Source: an uncultured Caryophanales bacterium (GTDB taxonomy: Bacteria > Bacillota_I > Bacilli_A > Acholeplasmatales > Anaeroplasmataceae). From it: DNA of 27,250 bases. Location of the stretch: assembly GCA_946626535.1 (NCBI GenBank), contig CAMOUK010000017.1, forward strand, positions 1-27,250, given 5' to 3'. This document shows, piece by piece, positions 1-7,362 of the stretch (position 1 is its first letter; the number at the start of each line of letters is the position of its first letter). The position numbers were made by a program, and so were the translations under genes. Below the pieces are notes generated by a model, which saw only the letters and a list, made by a program, of their open reading frames with translations, had not been told where the DNA came from and did not search any database.

Positions 1-42
1 TGAATTGCGTTTTATTGTTTGTTTTTCGTTTAAGTTATATAT

Positions 43-54
43 AGTTTTCAAAGA
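43..54 (-). promoter_or_regulatory. rRNA-leader-like motif downstream of tRNA-Tyr
   Basis: On the minus strand, just after the tRNA-Tyr 3' end, the sequence reads TCTTTGAAAACT followed by an AT-rich tract up to the window edge. From memory, a (T)CTTTGAAAACT box is common in Firmicute rRNA leaders and 16S-23S spacers, where it takes part in antitermination or processing. I infer that an rRNA gene may begin just left of the window and be co-transcribed with the tRNA. No rRNA sequence is visible here, so this rests on one short motif. Confidence 0.35.
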
Positions 55-65
55 CTTAAAATAAG

Positions 66-150
66 TGGTGGTTGGGAGTGGTTTCGAACCACCGAACCCT
101 TAGGGAGCAGATTTACAGTCTGCCGCGTTTAGCCTCTTCGCTACCCAACC
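66..150 (-). tRNA. trnY: tRNA-Tyr (anticodon GTA)
   Basis: An 85-nt class II tRNA. The acceptor stem GGTTGGG (150-144) pairs with CCCAACC (76-70), followed by discriminator A and an encoded CCA (68-66). The anticodon loop reads CTGTAAA with anticodon GTA at 116-114, which decodes UAU and UAC. A long variable arm (CTCCCTAAGGGTTC region) precedes the T arm GGTGGTTCGAAACCACT, as expected for bacterial tRNA-Tyr. It has its own promoter upstream and lies past the nusG terminator, so it is not part of the nusG operon. Confidence 0.97.
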
Positions 151-197
151 ACATTATAATTTTTTTCACACTTAACCCTTTCGGGCAGTGCTTTTTT

Positions 198-226
198 ATT
201 ATAGCACTGACTATATTTGATGTCAA
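198..226 (-). promoter_or_regulatory. Consensus sigma-A promoter of tRNA-Tyr
   Basis: On the minus strand a perfect -35 TTGACA (226-221) is separated by exactly 17 bp from a perfect -10 TATAAT (203-198). Transcription should start near 191. The roughly 40-nt leader before the mature tRNA holds a small hairpin: CACT and CCC arms, GAAA tetraloop, GGG and AGTG arms (190-169), followed by a short A tract. A full-consensus promoter suits a highly expressed stable-RNA unit. Confidence 0.85.
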
Positions 227-260
227 CAAAAAAATGCTAAAATTTTAATAATTTTTTTCA

Positions 261-296
261 TTAAAAAAGTCATCCTCAAAACATGAAAATGACTTT
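261..296 (-). terminator. Rho-independent terminator after nusG
   Basis: On the minus strand, a few bases after the nusG stop, a 13-bp stem (296-284 with 278-266; two G-T pairs) closes a 5-nt loop and is followed by further T residues. It ends the rpmG-secE-nusG transcript and isolates it from tRNA-Tyr. The usual Firmicute neighbours rplK and rplA do not follow. Confidence 0.85.
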
Positions 297-302
297 AATA
301 AT

Positions 303-845
303 TTAGATCTTTTTTACATCGCTAATTGCTAATTCCATATCTGTTTGACGACCAAACATTTCGATAGAAACCTTAACAATATCCTTCTCTTCATTGATAG
401 AAACAATGTCACCTTCGAAGTTAGCAAAAGCGCCACTTGTAACAGTAACTCTGTCTCCAACAGCGATATCTAGCTTTGGCTTTGAAATCATGCCTAGCTT
501 TCTTAAAATCTTGTCCATTTCATCTTTTGGTACTGGAATTGGCTTAGTACCTCCACCTGAAGATCCTAAGAAACCAGTTACCTTTGGTGTATTACGAACA
601 TTAAACCAAGCTGTATCATCCATTTCTTTGTCTACTTCCATTTCAACAAATACATATCCTGAATACATCTTGTTAACTTTTTCTTTCTTTTTACCATTTT
701 TATCAGTTACTTCAACAGTTTCTTCTGGAACTAATACCTGATAAATCTTATCGCTCATATCCATTGATTGAATACGACGCTCTAAATCTTGCTTTACTGA
801 GTTTTCATAACCAGCATATGTTGTAACAATATACCATCTTCTCAT
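303..845 (-). CDS. nusG: Transcription termination/antitermination factor NusG
   Basis: A 180-residue protein of normal NusG length. NusG binds the RNA polymerase clamp, affects pausing and processivity, and links transcription to Rho or to the ribosome. The N-terminal NGN domain (about residues 1-115) opens with RRWYIVTTYAGYE, the usual W-Y-V-x-T-x-G-E pattern, and contains SGYVFVEM and the NTPKVTGFLG segment. The C-terminal KOW domain (about 125-180) starts at DIAVGDRVTVTSG and contains FANFEGDIVSI and MFGRQTDMEL. The start is supported by GAGGAGG about 7 nt upstream. It is the last gene of rpmG-secE-nusG and is followed directly by a terminator. Confidence 0.97.
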   Translation of the reverse strand: MRRWYIVTTYAGYENSVKQDLERRIQSMDMSDKIYQVLVPEETVEVTDKNGKKKEKVNKMYSGYVFVEMEVDKEMDDTAWFNVRNTPKVTGFLGSSGGGTKPIPVPKDEMDKILRKLGMISKPKLDIAVGDRVTVTSGAFANFEGDIVSINEEKDIVKVSIEMFGRQTDMELAISDVKKI

Positions 846-863
846 ATTATAATCCTCCTCTTA

Positions 864-1394
864 TTACTTAAATATACGACTTAATATTTGTTGAATGAAT
901 GAATCGTATAATAAGAATAATAATGTGAATATTAAAATAAATAAGAATACTCTAATTATATCACCAACTAGCTTTGAACCAGTTAACCAAGAAATCTTCT
1001 TTAATTCTGGGAAAGCTGGCTTAAACATTGGATATAAAGCATATACTACACCCGCAGCTGCAACTACTACTAAAATCCAACCAAACACCATTGGAATTCC
1101 GCCAATAACTGGGAAATCAGGTCTTACAACTAGTGTACCTACTAAAATTAATACACCTAAGACTAAAGTAACTACAGAAATTAATAAGAATACATAATTT
1201 TCCCATTTATGCTCTTCTTTAATATAATTCCATATTCTAGAAGGCTTACTTTCTTCCTTATCCCTCTTATTCTTAATTTGAGTAACTACCTTTTCTTCGA
1301 TTTCTTCTCTTTCGCTTTGAACCGGAGCAGCTTCCTCTTCAACTTGCTTTTCTTCTTCAGCAATTGGCTTTATAGCTTTTCTTTTCTTCTTCAT
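864..1394 (-). CDS. secE: Preprotein translocase subunit SecE, extended form
   Basis: SecE is the small clamp subunit of the SecYEG channel. The SecE signature is at the C-terminus: an amphipathic segment with FPELKKISWLTGSKL (about residues 128-142), then a transmembrane helix (about 146-168). The protein is 176 residues, whereas bacterial SecE with one helix is often about 60. The extra N-terminal part has a charged Lys/Glu-rich stretch (about 1-64) and two more hydrophobic segments (about 66-89 and 101-121), giving three helices in total. Escherichia coli SecE also has three helices, so this resembles the long type. AAGGAG lies upstream, and position between rpmG and nusG confirms the identity. 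Confidence 0.93.
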   Translation of the reverse strand: MKKKRKAIKPIAEEEKQVEEEAAPVQSEREEIEEKVVTQIKNKRDKEESKPSRIWNYIKEEHKWENYVFLLISVVTLVLGVLILVGTLVVRPDFPVIGGIPMVFGWILVVVAAAGVVYALYPMFKPAFPELKKISWLTGSKLVGDIIRVFLFILIFTLLFLLYDSFIQQILSRIFK

Positions 1395-1410
1395 AAAACT
1401 TTAATTCTCC

Positions 1411-1560
1411 TTATTTTGTTTCTTTATGAACTGTATATTTATTGCAATATTTACAATACTTATTTAATACTATTCTTTCAGGATTCTTCTGAGGATTTTT
1501 TGTAACAGTATAATTACGATTTAAGCATTCTTCACAAACTAATATTACCTTTTGACGCAT
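1411..1560 (-). CDS. rpmG: 50S ribosomal protein L33
   Basis: A 49-residue gene read directly from the minus strand. It starts [18 protein letters not shown], has [19 protein letters not shown] in its second half, and ends HKETK. Two Cys pairs (CEEC and CKYC) make this the zinc-binding C+ form of L33. L33 sits in the large subunit near the E site. The start ATG is preceded by AAAGGGG. It is the first gene of rpmG-secE-nusG, the same order as in Bacillus, and has its own promoter in the end of the upstream sigma-factor gene. Confidence 0.95.
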   Translation of the reverse strand: MRQKVILVCEECLNRNYTVTKNPQKNPERIVLNKYCKYCNKYTVHKETK

Positions 1561-1589
1561 ATATAATTACACCCCTTTCAATCCAAAAT

Positions 1590-1607
1590 AAAAAACCTTT
1601 TTAGGTT
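1590..1607 (-). terminator. Short hairpin with T-tract in the rpmG leader
   Basis: On the minus strand, AACCT (1607-1603), a 4-nt loop and AGGTT (1598-1594) form a 5-bp stem followed by TTTTATTTT. It lies after the sigma-factor stop but also after the rpmG promoter, so it may be a weak terminator for the sigma transcript or an attenuator in the rpmG leader. The stem is short and its strength is doubtful. Confidence 0.4.
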
Positions 1608-1614
1608 CAAAAGT

Positions 1615-1643
1615 ATTATAACCTTATTTATTCAATTATTCAA
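1615..1643 (-). promoter_or_regulatory. Promoter of rpmG-secE-nusG
   Basis: On the minus strand -35 TTGAAT (1643-1638), a 17-bp spacer and a perfect -10 TATAAT (1620-1615). The -35 box overlaps the last codons and stop of the sigma-factor gene. The leader to the rpmG start is about 48 nt and includes the short hairpin. Confidence 0.7.
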
Positions 1644-2145
1644 TATGTTTTTTAATCTTATTCAAAATAGATTTCCTTAGCTTATAAATATCATAATTTG
1701 AAATATTATACTTTCTGGCAAATCTAATTGAGGACATCGCGCCTACTATACATTCATCATAATAGGTAGTTTCAATGCCTTCATCTAAGAACTCTCTAGC
1801 ATAACCTATTATATTATTATATATAGTATCCCGATTATTCTCATTTAAAAAGATATTTTTAGTTAAATATCCACTAGACATTACCCGACTTATCTTTCTT
1901 TTAATGCATATATATAAATAGCTATAAAATGAAACATTTAATTCATCATTAAAACTCCATATGCAGCTATCTAATACCATTAAGCATTCCTGGATAACAT
2001 CATTTCTTTTATCAGTAGGAGGAACACTATCACAAACGACCTTATATACAAATACCTTATATTTTGAAAATAGGTATTTATAAGCCGCCTCATTTCCATC
2101 CTTAATTAAATAAATTAATTCAAAATCATTATGATTTATATACAA
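1636..2145 (-). CDS. SigH-like sigma-70 family factor (positional SigH)
   Basis: A 169-residue protein with the layout of a small sigma factor. The region-2-like part (about residues 8-90) has AAYKYLFSKYK, then DVIQECLMVL (the core-binding D-x-x-QE pattern) and a F-x-S/Y-Y-L-Y-I-C-I-x-R-K-I pattern typical of region 2.4. The C-terminal 40 residues (RFARKYNISNYDIYKLRK) are only a faint region-4 HTH. It sits between rlmB and rpmG, where Bacillus has sigH, so I infer a SigH ortholog or derivative. The start is TTG, 4 nt after the rlmB stop, with an in-frame TAA just before it and no convincing Shine-Dalgarno site, which suggests translational coupling to rlmB. Promoter specificity cannot be told. 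Confidence 0.75.
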   Translation of the reverse strand: MYINHNDFELIYLIKDGNEAAYKYLFSKYKVFVYKVVCDSVPPTDKRNDVIQECLMVLDSCIWSFNDELNVSFYSYLYICIKRKISRVMSSGYLTKNIFLNENNRDTIYNNIIGYAREFLDEGIETTYYDECIVGAMSSIRFARKYNISNYDIYKLRKSILNKIKKHIE

Positions 2146-2149
2146 TTAT

Positions 2150-2860
2150 CTATTTAGTGCTTTTCATTAAATCGTGTAATACAATCGCAGTCGCAATTGA
2201 AGCATTTAAGCTATTAACATGTCCAACCATAGGTATAGTGATTAAAAAATCACTTGCCTTAACCAATGTCTTAGACATTCCAAAGCCCTCTGAACCAGTA
2301 ATAATAGCTAATTTTAAATCTTTATCGATAGATGTTGCTAAAACATCACCAGAGGCATCTGTTCCACAGATCCAAAAGCCCATATCCTTTAGCTTAGTTA
2401 CAACATTAAATAAGCTATTAACATACATAATATTTGTATGCTCGATAGCGCCTGTTGAAACATGTGCTACAGTTTCATTAACAAAACAGCTTCTATTCTT
2501 TGGTAATACCACCAAATCAATACCAAAGGCATCAACTGTTCTTAATATAGCACCTAAATTATGAGGATCCATGATACCATCTAATAACAATATTCTAGAT
2601 GAATCCTTAAACTCTTCTAAATTAGATTCATCAAGTATCTTAAAATCCTTACGATATGCAGCATATCCTTGATGTGATTGACCAAATAGCTGATCCATCT
2701 TTTTCTTATCGACAATCTCATAAGCAATATGATTTTTAGTTAAAATATCGATAATATTTTTATCCTTTTGCTTATTTGAGTCAAGTAAAAAGACCTTTTC
2801 AAGTGTCCGAGCTTTTCTTAAAGCCTCATTTACACAATTTTTACCATAAATTTTAATCAT
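2150..2860 (-). CDS. rlmB: 23S rRNA (guanosine-2'-O)-methyltransferase RlmB, TrmH/SpoU family
   Basis: A 236-residue SPOUT methyltransferase that uses S-adenosylmethionine; RlmB methylates the ribose of a guanosine in the peptidyl-transferase region of 23S rRNA. The N-terminal substrate-binding domain (about 1-75) opens IYGKNCVNEAL. The trefoil-knot domain shows all three SpoU motifs: DGIMDPHNLGAILRT (about 94-108, with the catalytic Arg), ITGSEGFGM (about 187-195) and IPMVGHVNSLNAS (about 209-221). Length is normal. GGAGA precedes the ATG. In Bacillus the order is mrnC-rlmB-yacP-sigH; here yacP is absent and a P-type ATPase separates mrnC from rlmB. Confidence 0.93.
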   Translation of the reverse strand: MIKIYGKNCVNEALRKARTLEKVFLLDSNKQKDKNIIDILTKNHIAYEIVDKKKMDQLFGQSHQGYAAYRKDFKILDESNLEEFKDSSRILLLDGIMDPHNLGAILRTVDAFGIDLVVLPKNRSCFVNETVAHVSTGAIEHTNIMYVNSLFNVVTKLKDMGFWICGTDASGDVLATSIDKDLKLAIITGSEGFGMSKTLVKASDFLITIPMVGHVNSLNASIATAIVLHDLMKSTK

Positions 2861-2894
2861 TTTATTCTCCGATTTTTGTGTTCTTCGATTTAAT

Positions 2895-2923
2895 ATTATA
2901 ACAAATTTTAATAGACTTTAAAA
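2895..2923 (-). promoter_or_regulatory. Extended -10 promoter of rlmB
   Basis: On the minus strand, TGTTATAAT is an extended -10 element with TATAAT at 2900-2895. The -35 position holds only TTTTAA or TTTAAA, which the extended -10 could compensate. It follows directly after the P-type ATPase terminator, so rlmB starts a new unit. Confidence 0.55.
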
Positions 2924-2944
2924 GGGAATCAAAATGATTCCCTT
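2921..2944 (-). terminator. Terminator hairpin after the P-type ATPase gene
   Basis: A perfect 10-bp stem (AAGGGAATCA at 2922-2931 with TGATTCCCTT at 2935-2944) closes a 3-nt loop 7 bp past the ATPase stop. The following T tract on the minus strand is short (TTTT, including stem bases), so termination may be partial. Confidence 0.65.
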
Positions 2945-2950
2945 ATTATA

Positions 2951-5900
2951 TTAGAATTTTGTAAGTAATCTTTGAACTAATTCAATTTGCTTTCTAATCC
3001 AAGGAACTAAGCCTTGTAATAACTTCATTACTGGTGATGATAATAAGCATAGCATTAATAAGAAAATCTTACTTCTTACAGTTAATTCCTTAACGATACC
3101 AGATGATGCTGGAATGATATCATCGTTACTGAACTTATAATCTGTAGTAACACCACCAATTACTAAGTAGCCGTCAGCATTCATTCTAGGGTCAAGATCG
3201 TCATTACCAACATCATAATTAGTATAATAACCATCTATTACATATTTACCACTTACTGTAGTTTCAAGTTCAGGACATAATAATGAATTATTTAAAGATA
3301 CACCATGTCTTGAATCATCTACACCTGAAGATGAGCTTGGAAATAGCTTACTATCGTGTGATAGCTGATAGCTTGAGCTATTTGGAATAGCTACTAAATC
3401 AGTTGTATCAACATGAACACCATCTACTAGATAAGAGCCAAAGCCTTCTGCAACATTAACAAACTTATAATCAGATGATGAAGCACCACTTGCATAAACT
3501 ACTAAAGTAGTATTTGTATCTCTATCATAAGTAATTTTAGTATTATCTTCTGTCCATAAGCTAAATAATGCTTCGTCTGTTGAGTCCTTCTTACCAAAAA
3601 TCTCATATACATTAAATTCAGTATCTACTGCATTTAAATATACGACATTATTTTCACCAGCTAAACCATTTGTAGATACTACTGGAAGCTTAACCTTATA
3701 ATTATATTTTACATTATCAACCATATAGTAGATAGGACTACCAGAAATTAATAATTCTAAGTTTTGAGGATTAATAGTAATTTTAGCATCTGAAGTAAAG
3801 TTTGGAGTATTATCACAATGGAATCTTGCAGTTACTCTATTACCATTTGCATCCTTTACCTCTATAGAAGATACACCATCAATAGAAATTGAACCAGAGT
3901 TGATTTCAACATTAGGCATAATTCTATATTGATATTGCTTTTCTATATTTTTACCATAATTAACATAATGACCATAATAAGCATTATTCTTATCTAAAGG
4001 TAGGTTAATCATTACCTTTGTTAATTCTGCTTGTTCAGCCTTTCTAATGAATAAATAACCATTTTCATCAGTTATTAAATTATTTAAAATATAATAATTT
4101 GATGAATCTTGGCTACCAAATGAAATAAGTTCATTATAGCCTAAATTAGATACAACATAACCACCTAAATATATTTTTCCATAAGCATCAAATGATACAT
4201 CTGGTAATACAATTTCTTTATTCGTTTGAATAACACCGTTAATATTATAATAATATGTATCGCTTTCTTGATTATATCTAGCAGTGAAATAATCTGAAGA
4301 TGAAGATGTATTCTTAACATAGCTTGTTAATATACCATCGATAACATAATAATTACCCTGACTTATTTCAACTGAAGGATATTTAGCAGTTGTAGATGTC
4401 TTAATATTTGATGAATAATATTCAGCAAAGCCAGTTAATGGTCTAAATTCTAGGAATTGTGGTAATACAAATATACAGAATATGAATATTGCATAACATC
4501 CACCACATAAGCATCTTCTTAATGTATTGAATGGCTTACATGCCTTAAATAATACCATTAAGCATGTATGCGTAGCCGCAATAACAATAATAGTTGAAAG
4601 TGATGTAGCATCTAGACTTAATGTATCAGCTAATGCGAATACAATCATTGAAATAATTAAAATCGTTATAGCGCCTGGGAGGGCTTTTTTAATAACGTTA
4701 TACAAGAACTTACCTTGAACAGGATTATTATTAGGCTCAAGTATTAAGAACAATGATGGAATACCAATAGATAACGTATCAATTAATATTAATTGGTTAG
4801 TTGAAATTGGATATACACCAGTTTGTAATGCTTGGAATGCTAATAATAATGAGAAGATTGTCTTAGTTAAGAATAATGATGCAACTGAAGTTACATTATT
4901 GATAACTCTTCTACCTTCTGCAACAACCTTAGGCATTGAGTCAAAGTTAGAATCTAATAAAACTAAGTGTGAAACGTTTCTTGCAGCTTCACTACCAGAA
5001 GCAACTGCGATTGAACAATCAGCTTCCTTTAGAGCTAGAATATCGTTAACACCATCACCTGTCATCGCAACAGTTAAGCCTAAATCTTTTAATGCTCTAA
5101 CAAGAAGTTTCTTTTGACCTGGTGAAACACGTCCAAATACTGTGTATTTTTCAGCTGCCTTAATTACATCCGCATCTGACATACCATCTAAAGAAATATA
5201 TTCTTCAGCATTTTCAATACCAGCTCTTTGACTTATCTTAGAAACTGTAATTGGGTTATCACCTGAGATAACTCTAACTTGTACACCTGACTCTCTAAAA
5301 TACTTAATAGTATTGATAGCATCAGGTCTAATGTTGTCTTCAATTAAAATCATAGCTACTACTTCAGGTTCTGTATTAGGTAATTCATTATTAGAAATAT
5401 CACCATCTCTATGAATTAAGCATAATACACGGTAGCCTAAAGCAGCATACTTATTAACATCATTTTTAATTAAATTAAATTTTTCTTTAAATACAAATTC
5501 TGGAGCACCTAATGCGAATGTTCCAAATTTATCAAATGAAACAGCTTGGAACTTTCTTTGAGATGAGAAAGGTATTTTAGAAATAACCTTTAATCTCTTA
5601 GCAAGACCAAATCTATCCTTTAAGGCTTGTGATGTTAAGTTATTATCAGGTAGTGCATTTAGCATAGCTGATACGATGTTATTTGTTGATAGACCATATG
5701 ATGCATGGTAATCAATAACATTTTTAACACTCATTGTACCATCAGTAATTGTACCTGTTTTATCTAGACAGATACAGTTAACTCTAGCAAGCATTTCAAT
5801 ACAATATAGCTCTTGTACTAAAACATTCTTTTGAGCAAGCCTAATAACACCAACAAATAACGCAATAGATGTCATCAAGAATAATCCCGAAGGAATCATA

Positions 5901-6976
5901 CCAATCATCGCACCAGCAGTTTTTCTTATTGAATATACATATTCATGACCATTTAAAAAATACATTATATAGAATAAGAATCCACCAATAGGGATAATGA
6001 TAAATGCCATGATTAGAATGATTCTCTTTAATGAAAGCATCAAATCACTCTTTGGCTTATTATATTGCTTAGCTTGATTAGCTAATCTTTCAATATAATT
6101 ATCCTTACCAATCTTATCAACCTTAGCTCTACAGTTACCAGATACGATAAATGAACCAGAATATAAAATATCTCCAGGCTTCTTTAATATCGCATCAGAT
6201 TCACCTGTTAAAAGTGATTCATTAACTTCAACTATACCATCTAAAACGATGCTATCAGCACAAATTTGCTTACCATTTTCTAGTACTAATAAATCATCAA
6301 GTACTACATCTGTTACAGCAATTTCATGCTTAACACCATCTCTTATTACAATAGCAGTTGGAGCTGACATTAATGATAATCTATCAATTATCTTTTTAGC
6401 CTTAACCTCTTGATAAATACCAATAGATGTATTTAGGATAACGATAGCTAGAAAGGTTAAATCTGTCCATGCTTGAACTGAAATTAAGAAACCAGCAATA
6501 ACAAATGTTAAAATGTTAAAGAATGTAACTAAATTATCAAAAAAGATTCTAAATACTGATTTAGTTGCTTGATTTTTAGCATCATTAACCAAATTATCTA
6601 ATACTCTAGCATCAACTATATCCTGTGATAAACCTCTTTCAGGATCAGTGTCATATCTAGTTAAAGTACCAGGATTTTTAGCGATGGCTTTTCTATGAGC
6701 TTTTACAAACTTTGCTTGAGCTCTTTCAGCCTTCTTCTTATCCTTGATAGCTTGCTTTTCAGCCTTCTTCTTATCCTTTTCAGATTGTAATTCAATTTGC
6801 TGTAAAACCTTATAATTCTCCTTTTGTTCTTGGACTACTTCAGGTTCTACTAAAGCTTCCTCTGAAGCTTCGGGTTTTTCTATGTCAGTTTTTTCTTCAA
6901 TAACAGCTTCTTCTTTAGTTTCTTCTACAACTTGTTCTAAATTTTCATCAGCTGCAGTCTTTTTCTTTCTAGACAT
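2951..6976 (-). CDS. Large P-type cation ATPase with C-terminal ectodomain
   Basis: A 1341-residue P-type ATPase; ordinary bacterial family members are about 750-900. Residues 1-100 are a charged Glu- then Lys-rich, probably coiled, cytoplasmic tail. The actuator loop has LTGES (256-260). TM4 carries MIPSGLF (about 360-366), where many Ca/Mg pumps have PEGL. The phosphorylation site is DKTGTITDG (D405); SGDNP (571-575) and TGDGVND (639-645) complete the HAD domain. The nucleotide-binding domain is small. About ten membrane segments are visible. Between TM9 (about 821-843) and a last helix (about 1302-1326) lies a 455-residue Ser/Thr/Tyr/Asn-rich segment that topology places outside the cell. 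Ion specificity is unknown; the core resembles CtpE/MgtA-type pumps. AAGGAGG precedes the start, and the ATG overlaps the mrnC stop (TAATG). Confidence 0.9.
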   Translation of the reverse strand: MSRKKKTAADENLEQVVEETKEEAVIEEKTDIEKPEASEEALVEPEVVQEQKENYKVLQQIELQSEKDKKKAEKQAIKDKKKAERAQAKFVKAHRKAIAKNPGTLTRYDTDPERGLSQDIVDARVLDNLVNDAKNQATKSVFRIFFDNLVTFFNILTFVIAGFLISVQAWTDLTFLAIVILNTSIGIYQEVKAKKIIDRLSLMSAPTAIVIRDGVKHEIAVTDVVLDDLLVLENGKQICADSIVLDGIVEVNESLLTGESDAILKKPGDILYSGSFIVSGNCRAKVDKIGKDNYIERLANQAKQYNKPKSDLMLSLKRIILIMAFIIIPIGGFLFYIMYFLNGHEYVYSIRKTAGAMIGMIPSGLFLMTSIALFVGVIRLAQKNVLVQELYCIEMLARVNCICLDKTGTITDGTMSVKNVIDYHASYGLSTNNIVSAMLNALPDNNLTSQALKDRFGLAKRLKVISKIPFSSQRKFQAVSFDKFGTFALGAPEFVFKEKFNLIKNDVNKYAALGYRVLCLIHRDGDISNNELPNTEPEVVAMILIEDNIRPDAINTIKYFRESGVQVRVISGDNPITVSKISQRAGIENAEEYISLDGMSDADVIKAAEKYTVFGRVSPGQKKLLVRALKDLGLTVAMTGDGVNDILALKEADCSIAVASGSEAARNVSHLVLLDSNFDSMPKVVAEGRRVINNVTSVASLFLTKTIFSLLLAFQALQTGVYPISTNQLILIDTLSIGIPSLFLILEPNNNPVQGKFLYNVIKKALPGAITILIISMIVFALADTLSLDATSLSTIIVIAATHTCLMVLFKACKPFNTLRRCLCGGCYAIFIFCIFVLPQFLEFRPLTGFAEYYSSNIKTSTTAKYPSVEISQGNYYVIDGILTSYVKNTSSSSDYFTARYNQESDTYYYNINGVIQTNKEIVLPDVSFDAYGKIYLGGYVVSNLGYNELISFGSQDSSNYYILNNLITDENGYLFIRKAEQAELTKVMINLPLDKNNAYYGHYVNYGKNIEKQYQYRIMPNVEINSGSISIDGVSSIEVKDANGNRVTARFHCDNTPNFTSDAKITINPQNLELLISGSPIYYMVDNVKYNYKVKLPVVSTNGLAGENNVVYLNAVDTEFNVYEIFGKKDSTDEALFSLWTEDNTKITYDRDTNTTLVVYASGASSSDYKFVNVAEGFGSYLVDGVHVDTTDLVAIPNSSSYQLSHDSKLFPSSSSGVDDSRHGVSLNNSLLCPELETTVSGKYVIDGYYTNYDVGNDDLDPRMNADGYLVIGGVTTDYKFSNDDIIPASSGIVKELTVRSKIFLLMLCLLSSPVMKLLQGLVPWIRKQIELVQRLLTKF

Positions 6977-7362
6977 TATAAAACCTCCTTATTCTTAATA
7001 ATAATATCGACTAATTCATTGATTCTATCATTTTGATTACTTAAATATAAATAACCAATTAAAGCCTCAAATCCAGTAGCATCTAAATAATCCTTTAATT
7101 CCATATTTTTTCTTTTAGTGTGAACATGAGAATTTCTTCCTCTCTTGAACACATTAATTTCTTCTTCTGAAAGTAAATTATTATTTAAAAAGTAATGCAT
7201 CGCTTTACTTTGAGATATACCGCTAGTATAGCTTGTTACTTTTTTATGCAAGTTATTAACATTTGTTGTACCTAAATTAATTACATATTTTCTAATAATT
7301 AATTCATATACTGCATCACCTATATAGGCTAGCGATAATCCATTTAGTAAATTTGATTCCAT
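6976..7362 (-). CDS. mrnC: Mini-ribonuclease 3 (MrnC)
   Basis: A 128-residue protein made of a single RNase III catalytic domain without the double-stranded-RNA-binding domain, which defines Mini-III. In Bacillus it matures 23S rRNA precursor ends. LSLAYIGDAVYELIIRKY (about 9-26) holds the acidic Asp16 and Glu20; the later ATGFEALIGYLYL (about 95-107) has the second acidic residue, Glu99. FKRGRNS and KRKNMELKDYLDATG are typical of the family. Its start overlaps the cysS stop (TAATG) with no strong Shine-Dalgarno site, so translation is probably coupled. The cysS-mrnC pair is conserved in Bacilli. Confidence 0.93.
   Translation of the reverse strand: MESNLLNGLSLAYIGDAVYELIIRKYVINLGTTNVNNLHKKVTSYTSGISQSKAMHYFLNNNLLSEEEINVFKRGRNSHVHTKRKNMELKDYLDATGFEALIGYLYLSNQNDRINELVDIIIKNKEVL

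Noticed and set aside
152..160. TATAAT-like palindrome right before tRNA-Tyr
   Set aside because: It is only a few bases from the mature 5' end, so a start there would leave no leader. The full TTGACA-17-TATAAT promoter further upstream is far better.
394..1505. Plus-strand open frames opposite nusG, secE and rpmG
   Set aside because: They are antisense shadows of well-identified genes, with no ribosome sites and no recognisable product.
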